Notes: a model not told the origin generated them from the letters alone. Positions 23,502 to 33,977 are shown, numbered from the stretch's first letter. The stretch: DNA of 64,000 nucleotides from Mixophyes australis (GCA_036250195.1 JAVHZZ010000011.1:65100101-65164100); one strand, 5' to 3'. A program made the numbers and translations.

Positions 23502-24041
23502 GAAATGTTCCTCAATATGTTTCATAGAGGATACATAATCACCATATCGCAGGCACACAATTGGTCTCTCTTATGATTCTAAATGCCCTAAATGCGACAA
23601 ATCTCAAGCCGATATATATCCCTGTCTATGGGCTCGTGATTAAGGCCTTCTGGACCCGCACATGGAGATTTGCAACGATAGAGTTGGTGAACTACTTACT
23701 GCTCACCCCTGAGTGGGCATTGTTGGGCCTACTTCCACCTGGCATTACTGCAGGGGGAAGAAAATTGTTGATGGCAATCTCTGCCGCAGCCAGGAGAACC
23801 ATTCTCCATATGTGGATACAGAACTCCCCTTCTACATTAGATATGTTCAAGGAAAAAATGTTTTATCTTCTGTGAATGGATTGGCTGGAAGCGTCCTTAC
23901 ACAAGGGCACACTAACCCGTAAGTTCTTTAAAACTTGTCAACTTTATTGACTTTGAAAATGGATGATAACACTTGAAATATAATTGTCAATTGTGTACTT
24001 CCGAACTTCTTCAATAACATTGCTATTAACAAAAAAAAAAA
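23502..24041 (+). mobile_element. 5'-truncated L1/Tx1-type LINE 3' end
   Basis: It encodes the C-terminal ORF2 region: HRGYIIT, the cysteine motif CPKCDKSQAD...PCLWARD, then PEWALLGLLPPGITAGGRKL, ISAAARRTILHMWIQ and a short tail, with frameshifts. It ends in a poly(A) run at about 24031-24043. The flanks AAGAATTTACTGAGG (23487-23501) and AAGAATTTACTAAGG (24042-24056) are a target-site duplication with one mismatch, which shows insertion into the PIF pseudogene by target-primed reverse transcription. Confidence 0.82.
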
Positions 24042-24136
24042 AAGAATTTACTAAGGATAAATGAATCCTCATTCCAGTAGCTGCTCCAACTTGTCATCCC
24101 CCCTCATCCAGAAGGAGGACAGACATTTAAGGAGAC

Positions 24137-24608
24137 TGTGAGAGATATACATTTTATGAACTTCTTAAAGTAATGCATTTTGTATAATTACTGCTGAAAG
24201 AAGAATAGTCTGCAGCTTGCAGAATATTCTCTATGAACTTTGCCTTACATTCTTTTCTCTTCGCCAACATGTCTCTTCTCAAGAATGTGCACATCCAGCA
24301 GCCTCTGTACCAGGAGCCCACGACCCCCACTTGAGGCCTACGTGACTGAGATAAAGACATCTGCTTTACATCATGCCCACAAACTGCTGACATGGACAAG
24401 TTGTCTTCACAAACCTTGTATTCCTTATCTCCCTTTTTCTGTGTAACTATGTATAAATAAAGCTACTCTGACTTAGGGCTGGTCAGAACCAGATACATTT
24501 TCAGCCTAACATCTGAAGTTGTCTGTCTCTCTATCGATAGATACGCACAAGGTATAGCAGCCGGAGTTCAGGAGAAAGGACCCGTTTAGGTCATCTCTGA
24601 TAGTTTCA
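24137..24608 (+). repeat. ERV 5' LTR
   Basis: A 472-bp LTR, TG...CA. It contains a combined promoter/poly(A) block: TATAAATA at 24452-24459 overlapping AATAAA at 24456-24461. The U5 contains a GTCTGTCTCTCTATCGATAG stretch. Confidence 0.88.
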
Positions 24609-24609
24609 G

Positions 24610-24627
24610 TGGGGGCTCGTCCGGGAT
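24610..24627 (+). promoter_or_regulatory. ERV primer binding site, tRNA-Pro type
   Basis: TGGGGGCTCGTCCGGGAT lies two bases after the LTR CA. It is the same 18-mer used by tRNA-Pro-primed gammaretroviruses. Confidence 0.88.
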
Positions 24628-24913
24628 CTCCAATACATCAGACCTCCCGACAACGGGGTTCTCCCTTTCCAGACAGACAGACGTTAATCCAGCGCTGGTG
24701 AGTAAAAAGCTTTATTTTTGCTCTTAGAGCTGTCTCTGTGGAGGGGGAATTATCCCAGCTCGAGGGTACTGCAGTCTGATTGACGGAGATCCCTGAACTC
24801 TGGCAACAGATACTATTAAGAGTATCAAGGTACTTGTGTGTAATCTGTCTTGTATTGTTATATGTATTGATATATTGTCTTCTCTATGCCATACATCTGA
24901 TACATATATACAC

Positions 24914-25060
24914 ATGAATAACACCACAGAACTCAGTCAGATCACACAGTTGACCCTGCAAATAATCTTGATTGTATACGTGATTGTGTTTTTTTGTTGG
25001 ATTTTAGTAAAAGTAGTCAGGAACATTCAGAAAGGCAGACCCGCTGCAAACTTGTTGTAA
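24914..25060 (+). CDS. ERV leader ORF: 48-residue single-pass membrane protein (unknown)
   Basis: It lies between the primer site and the gag start. It is a short polar N-terminus with a glycosylation-type NNTT motif, one strongly hydrophobic segment of about 22 residues (around LQIILIVYVIVFFCWILV), and then a basic tail (K..RNIQKGR). The frame is open a further 26 codons upstream to another ATG at 24836. Topology resembles small retroviral membrane accessories in general form only; I do not recognise a homologue. A possible splice donor (CTG/GTGAGT) lies upstream at about 24700. It could also be a chance ORF. Confidence 0.4.
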   Translation: MNNTTELSQITQLTLQIILIVYVIVFFCWILVKVVRNIQKGRPAANLL

Positions 25061-25125
25061 GGCAAGACAGGAACAAATAAAAGTTTTCTCATTTAAAATA
25101 TATTGGACCATAAGGTAATCCCATT

Positions 25126-25305
25126 ATGGGAAATAAAGGGTTCAAGACAGGACAGAAATCCGAAAAGTACGGGGATCTAGACCCCATAGAATATATGCGA
25201 AAGCATAAAGGCAAGGATTTCACAAAAGGAATGAGAAAACTGTTCAAAGCTGCAGGGGTGTCTGAAAACCGGTACATTAAAGTACATTTGGAAACAACTA
25301 ATTAA
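25126..25305 (+). pseudogene. ERV gag (matrix) N-terminal remnant
   Basis: The ORF starts MGNKG, the Met-Gly N-myristoylation signal typical of retroviral matrix proteins, and runs 59 codons to TAA. Past a frameshift around 25275, another frame stays open to 25468 with Lys/Glu-rich sequence containing an RCVAWCKMSEE segment. No capsid major homology region or zinc knuckle follows, so capsid and nucleocapsid are deleted. Confidence 0.55.
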
Positions 25306-25468
25306 AGACAATGAGAAAACACTAAAAGAAAAAGGTTATTTTGACAGATGTGTTGCATGGTGTAAAATGTCAGAAGAATTAGAGAATGACAATGATTGCT
25401 GTGATATGTTACAGTTAACAAATTTAAGTGACACTGATGAAATAGAAAATGTATCACAAGCTAAATGA

Positions 25469-26570
25469 TATAATGACTAAAACAATGAATCAAGTAGGTT
25501 GTGTACTAAAAATGTATGTTTAATACTGCTCAGCTGAAGAATGAGATGTGCCCCTCCCTTATTCTGTGTAAAAGATTTCAGTGTGTTGAGATAAGAAGCA
25601 CGCTGTTTTTTTGTTATCTGAAAATGTATGTAACATTGCTTCAATATTTCAAGAGGGAAAAATATGTCCGGAGTGCTGATTGATATTAGCATGTTGAAGC
25701 AAATGTGTATTTAGTCTAATGCTGGGACTTGTAGTTCCACAGCAGTAGGCTGGAAGATAGCAGTTAAGTTTTCTTTCTCTGTATGTGAGTTTTATCTCCT
25801 TCTTACTGTGTGTGAGGGAGATCCGTGTTTGTCTGTCTTGACCGTTTTACAAGAGACATGTTTCAAGGTTGAAAAAGCTGTACAGTTGTAAATGTAATGT
25901 TTTTGAAGAGATGCAAAAGAAGTTTTAAAGTCTTTGGTCCGTAACAAGACTGTAAATAATGTACATTATCACTATTACTGGTGTCAGAACAAAGTTGGCT
26001 GGGGTCCAACAAGCCGTTTCTATATTTGAACAAAGTAATTATTTTTTTTTGAGAAAAATAGCTTTCTTTTTAATGAAGTTGAGAATTGTGGGAGTGAGCT
26101 TTACATGGAGAGATATTACAAGCTGTTTTTATCTGTGTAAAATGGCGCTGATAAATGTTCTCAGAAATCAGGAGGGTTTGTTATGCTCATAAAGAATTGT
26201 TACGAGATAAAATGTCGTCTGTGAGCGAGAATTGTGAATATATATTTGTACTTTAAACATGGAAATCACAGAATCTGGAAATATGTGTGAATATTTGGTT
26301 TACAAAGAGATGATGAGAAAGGAGTGGCTTTGAACACTCGCCCAGGTCTCGTCACTTTGAAATTCCCTGTTTGTGAGATTAGGGACTGCCTCTTTGAGGA
26401 AATCAGTTTTTCATTGCATGGAACGCATAGCGTCACAGTTAAGCTACAAAGAGAAACTTTTAAACAAGTGTCGTATTAGCAGCTGTTCAATGTGAATTAA
26501 TAACAGTTACTGTAATTCCTAGTGAATAAATGTTAATCTTTATGCAAAAGTTTTTTCTTCACAGATCTCC
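25469..26570 (+). other. ERV internal non-coding stretch
   Basis: About 1.1 kb where the rest of gag, protease and RT should be. No long ORF is seen. It contains ATGCTGGGACTTGTAGTTCC at about 25720, a motif often found in unrelated amphibian repeats. It ends in an A-run (26573-26585) just before the pol remnant. It may be a replacement by foreign sequence. Confidence 0.5.
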
Positions 26571-26625
26571 AGCAAAAAAAAAAAAGACCATTTAGATAAT
26601 CCAGATTGCATTGATCCAACTTCCA

Positions 26626-28968
26626 ATGAATAGAAGTTGCAATATGTTTTGGTCAACAGCTGAAAAACAAGCAGCCTTTGAAATGATTAAAGAATTAATC
26701 ACAGCCGCCCCAGCCCTTGGGCTACCTAACTATGAACTACCGTTTAACTTGCTCTGCCATGAACAAGAAGGGCACGCTCATGGCGTACTAACACAAGAAC
26801 ATGGGAGCAGACAAAGACCATTGGGGTACTACTCACAAAAATTAGACCCCGTCATAGTGGGAGCCCCAACATGTATAAAAGCAGTAGCAGCAGCCGCTTT
26901 ATTGCTACAAAAAGTTGCAGACATAGTGCTGGATCACCCTCTCACCATTCAGGTACCACACTCAGTCATGGAAATACTGAATCAAGCCAGAACAAAACAC
27001 ATCTCAGTGGCTAGATTAACTAAATATGAAGTAGCACTACTGACACCCTCAAACGTTACACTAAAAAGATGCACAGTTTTAAATCCAGCAACATTGTTCC
27101 CAAGTTGCATGGATATAAAAGAGGGGAGTAACAGTATAGATGCTGCAGACACAGACAGTAACAGTATAGATGCTGCAAACACAGACAGTACAAAAAGTGA
27201 TGCTGCAGACACAGACAGTACAGAGAGTGTTGAGGCTGTGACAAAGCAGGAAACACAACAAAAAAATTTTCTCTGTGATCATGACTGTCTAGCCTTAATG
27301 GATCTGGAAACTAAACCTCCCGGGGATGTTAAAGAGACACCTCCTAGCAACCCTGATTTACTCCTGTTTGTAGATGGGTCCAGGTACTATGAGGAGGGCT
27401 CTCCCAAAACAGGTTATGCAGTTACAACAGAAACAGACATTGTACTCCAGCAACCCCTCCCACCAAGTCAATCAGCACAGCAAGCTGAATTAGAAGCACT
27501 TATAAGTGCATGTCAGTATGCAGAAGGGAGAACAGCTAACATTTACACTGACTCCAGATATGCCTTTGGGGTTGCACATTACTACCAAAGTATTTGGAAG
27601 AACAGACACTTTATGGCCTCTAACGGTAAACCCATTAAAAATGCAGAAATCATTTTGAGGTTGTTTGCTGCATTAGAACTGCCTAAGGAAGTGGCAGTCA
27701 TAAAGGTAAAAGCACACACCAGAGAGCAGACTATGGAAGTAAGAGGGAACAGACTAGCAGACCAGGCTGCAAGAGCTGCAGCAGACTTACCGCTTGTACA
27801 ACACTATTTAGTGTCCACCACACCCCCCACCCTCCCTATAGATCTGGAAATGCTAAAAATCCTCCAAAAGCAAGCAGCAGTATCTGAAAGAGAGAAGTGG
27901 AAAAAGAGGGGGGCGGAACACATAGAGGGCATATGGGCCACAACAGGCAGACACTGTCTCCCTAGAGTCCTTTTTCCTACACTGGCTGCTCTAGTGCATG
28001 GGCCTTCCCATGTCTCAAAAGACGCAATAATTAACTCTGTATTCAGACACTGGATCGCGCCAGGCTTCAGCACAGCTGCCAGTAATCTGGTAAAGGCCTG
28101 CGCCATCTGTAACACACACAACCCTGGTCACACAGTAACAGTACCTCCCAGGGTGACACCTAAACCCCTCTACCCCTTTCAGCGCATACAGATAGATTAC
28201 ATTCAGCTACCCAAATGTGGAATATATGAATATGTCCTAGTAGCTACTGATCTATTCTCTAATTGGCCGGAAGCGTGGGCGATATCCAAAGCCACAGCGA
28301 AAAATACAGCATAGAAGCTGCTATCTGAGGTAGTATGTAGATATGGGGTTCCAGAGGTGATTGAATCAGACAGAGGTACTACTTTTACAGGAGAAGTGAT
28401 GACATCTATCATGTCAGACTTGGGGATTGTTCAAGCATTCCATACCCCCTACCACCCGCAGAGTAGTGGCAAGGTAGAAAGGCTAAATGGCACTCTCAAG
28501 CTCAAAATACAGAAAGCCATGAAAAGCACAGGGATGCCCTGGCTGCAATGCCTTCCCCTCGCCCTATACTCAGTCAGGACAACACCTAATAAAAAACACA
28601 GGCTGAGCCCCTATGAAATACTGTTTGGGGGGCCGCCAAAGACAGGGTGTTATTTTCCACAATCTCTAGTGAAACACCAAGGTGAACTGACTAGTTATGT
28701 GAAAGAACTACAGAAGTCCCTCACTAACATACATTCTCGAGTTTTCTCTTCAATCCCAGATCCAGAGGATTGCACTGGAACACATGCCCTGGTGCCAGGA
28801 GATTACGTCTTCGTAAAAAGACATGTGAGGAGGTCTCTGGAACCACGGTTTGAGGGGCCATATCAAGTTCTGTTGACTACACCCACTTCTGTGAAACTTG
28901 AAGGGAAGGATCCTTGGATCCACGCCAGCCACTGCAAAAAGGCTACGGTGACCCAGGATAAACCATGA
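26626..28968 (+). pseudogene. ERV pol remnant: connection, RNase H, integrase (one stop)
   Basis: The frame is open from the ATG at 26626 to TAG at 28312-28314, then continues in the same frame to 28968. The order is: RT connection domain (TAAPALGLPNYELPF, then GVLTQEHG); a Ser/Asp/Ala tandem repeat; RNase H with VDGSRY, an AELEA helix and IYTDSRYAF (catalytic D, E, D); integrase zinc domain with His pair and CAIC; integrase core with IDYIQ, ESDRGTTFTG and SSGKVERLNG (D, D, E); and a GPYQVL C-terminal domain. Protease and polymerase are absent. Apart from the single stop the frame is intact, consistent with a young insertion. The C-terminus overlaps env by four bases (ATGA). Confidence 0.88.
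27127..27246 (+). repeat. In-frame 30-bp tandem repeat in ERV pol
   Basis: Four units, starting with AGTAACAGTATAGATGCTGC, repeat every 30 bp at 27127, 27157, 27187 and 27217; the last has diverged. Each encodes a decapeptide of the SNSIDAADTD type. The repeat sits in the linker between the connection and RNase H domains. Confidence 0.85.
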
Positions 28969-29564
28969 AGGGGAGTAAGGTCCTTTTAAAAATTGTTCTT
29001 TTTCTATGTTTTTCTACAACCTTTTCTAACTTAGAAGAGCCAGAGAATGTTATAGCACACTTGCACAAAGCCATTAGTCAAATAACCAATACCAGCAACT
29101 GCTGGGTATGTTCTCGTACTCCTTCCATCAGTAAAAATATAGCTCTGGTTCCCATACCTTTGAGTAGTGAAGAGCTGACTAAAATAAGAGAGGGAGACTT
29201 CTCATGTGGACGCATGGTCAGCCACAAGTATAAAACCACCAGATACCCAGTAGTAAAACTAGGCACGAATGGAGTCAGACCAAAATACTGTTTCAATAAA
29301 GAGAATTTCAGGAAAGAAAATTTTGACCCCGATACAGTAAATGATGGCTGGTGGACATCAGCCTTCTCATGGTTAAATCCTAGCAATTGGGGCACAGGTA
29401 TTTTCACATGGATTTCAGGCATTTTAATATGGATAGCTAAGATATTCGCTTTATTGTTGTTGCTATATGTCATTTTTAAACTAAGCTTATGTTTTTTCCA
29501 ATGCTGTTTGAAAAAGTGCAAAAATGATCTCATTCTGAATAAAAAGCTCTTAAAAGACATGTGA
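28965..29564 (+). CDS. ERV env, internally deleted, 199-codon intact ORF
   Basis: It starts with a hydrophobic signal peptide (MKGSKVLLKIVLFLCFSTTF). It keeps the surface-subunit CWVC motif (CXXC type) near residue 47, then jumps to a transmembrane-subunit end. Near residues 128-175 there is a Trp-rich membrane-proximal region (DGWWTSAFSWLNPSNWG) and a long hydrophobic anchor (IFALLLLLYVIFKL), followed by a Cys/Lys-rich cytoplasmic tail. The furin site, fusion peptide, immunosuppressive-like region and CX6CC are absent, so it cannot drive fusion. The start overlaps the pol stop. The frame is open despite the deletion. Confidence 0.75.
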   Translation: MKGSKVLLKIVLFLCFSTTFSNLEEPENVIAHLHKAISQITNTSNCWVCSRTPSISKNIALVPIPLSSEELTKIREGDFSCGRMVSHKYKTTRYPVVKLGTNGVRPKYCFNKENFRKENFDPDTVNDGWWTSAFSWLNPSNWGTGIFTWISGILIWIAKIFALLLLLYVIFKLSLCFFQCCLKKCKNDLILNKKLLKDM

Positions 29565-29825
29565 AGCCCAAACCGGGATCAGAGGTTTACCTCGTCCTCT
29601 CTGAGCTTTAAGGCCCTTTTGTACTCTCCCCCCCTCAGTCTTTCCCATTTTTTTTTTTTATTATTTTTTAAGAATTAGGTGTACATGAACCATAGACCTG
29701 ATTGAATGTACCTTTACCATCCTCTAAGGGCCTATTAGAGGTTCCATTGAATTGAATGAAGTAGGTCAGGTGCAGGAGTGCTTCATGCACACCAAAAGGA
29801 TAGGCAGGGCAATTATAAAAATGAT

Positions 29826-29836
29826 AAAAAGAGGGG
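29826..29836 (+). promoter_or_regulatory. ERV polypurine tract
   Basis: AAAAAGAGGGG lies four bases before the 3' LTR, the expected plus-strand primer position. Confidence 0.6.
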
Positions 29837-29840
29837 TTTA

Positions 29841-30304
29841 TGTGAGAGATATACATTTTATGAACTTCTTAAAGTAATGCATTTTGTATAATTACTGCTG
29901 AAAGAAGAATAGTCTGCAGCTTGCAGAATATTCTCTATGAACTTTGCCTTACATTCTTTTCTCTTCGCCAACATGTCTCTTCTCAAGAATGTGCACATCC
30001 AGCAGCCTCTGTACCAGGAGCCCACGACCCCCACTTGAGGCCTACGTGACTGAGATAAAGACATCTGCTTTACATCATGCCCACAAACTGCTGACATGGA
30101 CAAGTTGTCTTCACAAACCTTGTATTCCTTATCTCCCTTTTTCTGTGTAACTATGTATAAATAAAGCTACTCTGACTTAGGGCTGGTCAGAACCAGATAC
30201 ATTTTCAGCCTAACATCTGAAGTTGTCTGTCTCTCTATCGATCGATACCCACAAGGTATAGCAGCCTGAGTTCAGGAGAAAGGACCCGTTTAGGTCATCT
30301 CTGA
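29841..30304 (+). repeat. ERV 3' LTR, last 8 bases missing
   Basis: Identical to the 5' LTR except for three substitutions near its right end (GATAG/GATCG, ACGC/ACCC, CCGG/CCTG). It stops at TCATCTCTGA, without the TAGTTTCA that ends the 5' copy, and runs directly into PIF coding sequence. Confidence 0.88.
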
Positions 30305-30410
30305 CATCTCTGAAATACAGGACAGAAATTTTACCTCAAGCTATGGATTTGGTCATACCTGAGACCTGTGACGCTATTATACAAGTTCTGCATGGACAAT
30401 ATATGAAGTT

Positions 30411-30691
30411 TGGTAAAGAAATAGTCTGGTTTTAAGATTTTTTTAAAAATTAAAATAGAAACTAAGCATATCAATTAACATATTTAAAACCACACAGGCA
30501 AACAAAATATACAGTATAAAAAACTGCAGATTTGGATAAGCACTTCTTTTGGCCTATATGCTGTCTGGATATGGAACACATGTCTGCACACCAGAGATGG
30601 GTTGAAGATGGAAAAATGGGAAAGCAAAACGAATATTTAAACTTAAATAGGGCACACATAAACCATATAAAAACTGTGTAATAAAAAAATA
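30411..30691. other. No recognised genes
   Basis: AT-rich sequence following the last PIF fragment; nothing recognised. Confidence 0.35.
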
Positions 30692-30699
30692 CATAGGGG

Positions 30700-31076
30700 C
30701 AGGGGGCAGGGCCGCCTTCAGAAATCATGGGGCCCAGTACGGGCCCCCCGTGTCACCCGAGTCCCCCCCCATGAGCGCCCCCTCCCCCATGAGCGCCCCC
30801 CCCCCCCATGAGCAACAGCAGCACATACTTACCTGGGGCCCCGCTGGTCTCCGCTACTCTGTCTTCAGACAGCCAGATCACATGATCGCAGGGGGAATGA
30901 ATCCTCCGCCCCTGCGATCGCATCCTGGTGCCTGGCTGTCACAGTCAGGCTGAAGATAAAGTAGCGGAGACCAGCGGGGCCCCAGGTAAGTCTGTGCTGC
31001 GCTGTTGTATCGGGCCCCCTGGTGAGCCCAGGCCCGGTACAACAGTACCCCCCGTACCACCCTGATGGCGGCCCTC
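30700..31076. mobile_element. GC-rich foldback element, hAT-like
   Basis: CATAGGGG is present at both flanks (30692-30699, 31077-31084), an 8-bp duplication. The ends share CAGGGCCGCC(T/A)TCAG in inverted form. Internal long arms: CTTACCTGGGGCCCCGCTGG at 30829-30848 against its complement at 30970-30990. C-runs occur at 30760-30808. No ORF of its own. Confidence 0.65.
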
Positions 31077-31084
31077 CATAGGGG

Positions 31085-32500
31085 TCACAGCTGTTAATAA
31101 TAAAAATGTTCACTGTTTTCCAATGGTGATGGACTCCTTGTATACTGTAGCATACTTGTGATACCCATAGGTGTAGAAGTTCTGTAGGTTGGCGGGATAA
31201 TAGATTGCCCTCAATGATGTCCTTCATGAGCTCCACACATCTGTCAGATACCATGGCAAATTATTTGCTAAAATAAATAAAACACATATATTGTCATATT
31301 TTCATACACAGACTGGGTGGATGCATGTGTACAATTACGCAAGGTGACATATCAGTACACATCTATATAAACTGATTCCTACTCAGTCATTATTTTAAGA
31401 TAGTTCAATACACAGAGAGGTATTAATGGCCATAATATGCACAATCCATACAAATAAATATTTGACTATTATGTCATTGTATTTTAAAATAATTAAATAT
31501 AATAATACAAAACCAAATAGATGGACACAAGTCACAAATAATAAATAATAAATGATACTTTAATGAGAATATGTATTTTGACATGTGATAAGAATACACG
31601 TTGTATACACTTGCATACAGGAACACATAAACGTCAGATAGAGAGTGTAAAACATGTTTATTATTGCTTCTCCATTAAAAGCACATTATTCCCATTGGAT
31701 TAACGCTCTGATACCGCACCACATGGGAGAGGTAGAGACAACATCAGAAATTTAAATATACAATGCCCAGAAAGTAGTTGCTGTTTGAGGAACTATCGGC
31801 AGTTGGTCGAGCAATTGGTTGTGATTTCCTATACACTACAGAATTGGAAAGAAGTTGGAATGAGATTTATAGTTCTGTTGAACAATCATATGAAACAAGG
31901 ATCTGTACTTTGGAACAACTGTCGTTCATCGTTCAAGTATACACACTTATGCGATATTGGCTTGAGCCGTTGTTTATCGCTCGATTGATCAAATAGTCGA
32001 CTGAAAAAACTGTAGTGTGTACCCAGCTTTACAGGTTTACTGACCACCACTAACCTCTCCCCAAACATGCTGTCTGCTCCCTGCCATCTATGGTGTGGGG
32101 GAATAAGGACAGTTGGCTCCAGTAATACCCTGACACACTTCTCGTGATGGTGATGAAAACATACACATGCCCCTTCTTTCTCACTGAACATAAGAGGGAG
32201 AAATGTACATTGACAAAATGAAAACAAAAAAAGAGTCAAGGATTCAGGGCTGGGCTTTCAATACTTGGGTTATTCTCTAGGAACCTATACATTATAGATA
32301 AGATAAGCAACAAAAAATAGTCTAACAAATAATTAACATTTACAAAAACTAGCATAATTATCACTTGCACAATGTCTGCTAGTAATGACTGTCATGTGTG
32401 CATGCCAGAACATACGTTTGCAAATAAGAGAAACTGTAAAGATGCATTTAAGGTAACATCTTGATTTATGTATTTCATATTAAACAAGTAACTTTTTTTA
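31085..32500. other. Mostly unique AT-rich sequence with one MITE end
   Basis: 31960-32031 ends TAGTGTGTACCCAGCTTTA, a terminus type I associate with amphibian DNA transposons, but no partner end is seen. On the minus strand near 31250 a short open stretch follows GCCATGG (VSDRCVELMKDIIEG...); no homologue is recognised. Confidence 0.35.
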
Positions 32501-32867
32501 ATGCATTTGTTTTGTTTTTATATATATATTCTTTATTTTAAATTTTTAGTGCCAGTTTTCAGAATAACAACAATGAAAGGTTACATGCGTAAAGTTTCGG
32601 TAACCAACAGTGTAAACAGATATTTATGAAGTATAGACAAGCAACCAGGGGAAAGGCCTGGTCGGACATAAGAAAGGGAAAGAAAGGTAGAAAAGGGTAA
32701 GAACACAACGGAAAGAGGGGGGGGGGGGGCTGTGCATAGTACTAGGTGTTGAGGCAAGGTCTATCATAATGGAGATCGAGTGAGGTTAAGCAACTGTTTT
32801 TATTCCTTCTTAATTTTTCCCTTTTCTTTTCCTTTTTCTCTTCCTTTAAAAGAAATAAAAAGAAAGG

Positions 32868-33462
32868 TGTCAGGTGCCATCTCCGCACTCTCCACAGGCT
32901 CCGCAGACAGACTTCTTCTCTCCGCAATCCTCGTCCTGTTGCCTAGCAGCAGAACTCTATATCTACTCACCTGTCTGCAGCCAGCATGTCTTTACCGCCT
33001 AAATCTCCCTAACCCTATCAGGAGGCACCTTAGAGTACTTAAAGCAGCCTCTGACACATGTCTAGTGCCAGAGTATTGGTTCTAACCAGCTCCAGCATTT
33101 AGTTTGTATTCCTGTTCCTGACCTCCTGTGTATTTGACTCCTTGGCTTGTTTGACCTCTCTTCCGGATATCCCTTGTACTTCGCTGCCCGCACTGGTATT
33201 GACCTTTGGACCGTTCCTGACTACTCTTGCCTACTCTCCGTGGTAGCTCGCTTCCTTGGTTTCGACTCGGCCTGTCTGACTACCCTCTAATCGCTGCACT
33301 GGTGACTTCCTGGGAGAACCGCGACCTGCACATCGCACGCAGCAAAGCCCAAACCTCCTTGCGGGGGTCCCTGGTGAATACCGGTGGTGTGTTAGACTCC
33401 GCGCCTCTCAGGTTAGTAGCGCTAATACCAGTCAGTGATATTCCTTGTGTAAAAGTGTGACA
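32868..33462 (+). repeat. Solo gypsy LTR (+), TSD AAAGG
   Basis: TGTCAGGTGCC...AAAGTGTGACA, 595 bp, with AAAGG at 32863-32867 and 33463-33467. It shares CTTGCGGGGGTCCCTGG and GTTAGACTCCGCGCC with the LTRs at 15.1 and 62.8 kb. Confidence 0.85.
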
Positions 33463-33977
33463 AAAGGTAAGGGAGCATCCTAAGAGGGAAAAAATGCTTT
33501 ATAAGTTGGAGTGTCCTTAAATTACTTTCAAGGAAACCATGAAACTTTATCTTGATCTGACAGAGTGAGCTCATCCATAGAAAGATAGTAATTAATTCTG
33601 GTGAACCATCCTTTGTTAGAAGGGGATACAGTGAACTGCCAGTGAAGGGGAATGATAGCCTTTGCGGCATTTTTCAAATGTATGATAAGAGACATTTTGT
33701 AAGTGGGTATGGAGGAATTGGTAAGTGAGAGAAGCCAAAAAATGTGATCACCCGGAATGTCCGGCCCACAATTTCGCTGGATAGACTACCGCTTTCTAAT
33801 ACGCACCGAGATTAGGGCAATCCCACCATTTGTGCGAAAGAGTCCCTGGACTCGAGTTGCACCTCCAGCAGGATGCAAAAGCTTCAGGGGAAAAATTGTG
33901 AATTTGGATAGGGTTCAAATGCCAACGTGATTGGATTTTAAACTGTGTCTCAACTATTGATAAACTGAGGGAGCTTG

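Larger units (their letters stand above)
24137..30304 (+). mobile_element. Class I (gamma/epsilon-like) endogenous retrovirus, internally deleted
   Basis: Layout: 5' LTR, tRNA-Pro-type primer site, leader with a small ORF, short gag start, ~1.1 kb of non-coding sequence, pol from the connection domain onward, internally deleted env, polypurine tract, 3' LTR. Reverse transcriptase, protease and most of gag are missing, so it cannot copy itself. The two LTRs differ at only three bases over 464 aligned positions, implying a recent insertion or recent homogenisation. It sits inside the PIF pseudogene without a target duplication, and about 25-30 codons of host PIF sequence plus the last 8 LTR bases are missing on the right, so a deletion removed the right junction. 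Confidence 0.9.
23293..30410 (+). pseudogene. PIF/Harbinger transposase pseudogene, split in three by L1 and ERV
   Basis: The pieces are 23293-23501, 24042-24136 and 30305-30410. The first encodes an N-terminal region ending DFFPHMPLLQEIRRNNSYDF (the R.D...LL.E(L/I)R....F.N.LR signature), with one frameshift near 23370. The second continues KNLLRINESSFQ, then a stop and LLQLVIPPHPEGG. The third has TSLKYRTEILPQAMDLVIPE followed by TCDAIIQVLHGQYMK, matching the '...ISPQA...IPETC.AI...L...Y.K' segment of PIF transposases. About 25-30 codons expected between pieces two and three are missing. The catalytic DDE part is absent, so the element ends or is deleted after 30410. Family assignment rests on motif memory. 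Confidence 0.72.

Noticed and set aside
24154..24399. 81-codon minus-strand ORF present identically in both ERV LTRs
   Set aside because: It is duplicated only because the LTRs are duplicated; no domain, and antisense to U3.
30865..31254. Possible exon starting GCCATGG on the minus strand (VSDRCVELMKDIIEG...)
   Set aside because: Open for only about 50 codons before running into a foldback element; no homologue recognised and no convincing splice donor.
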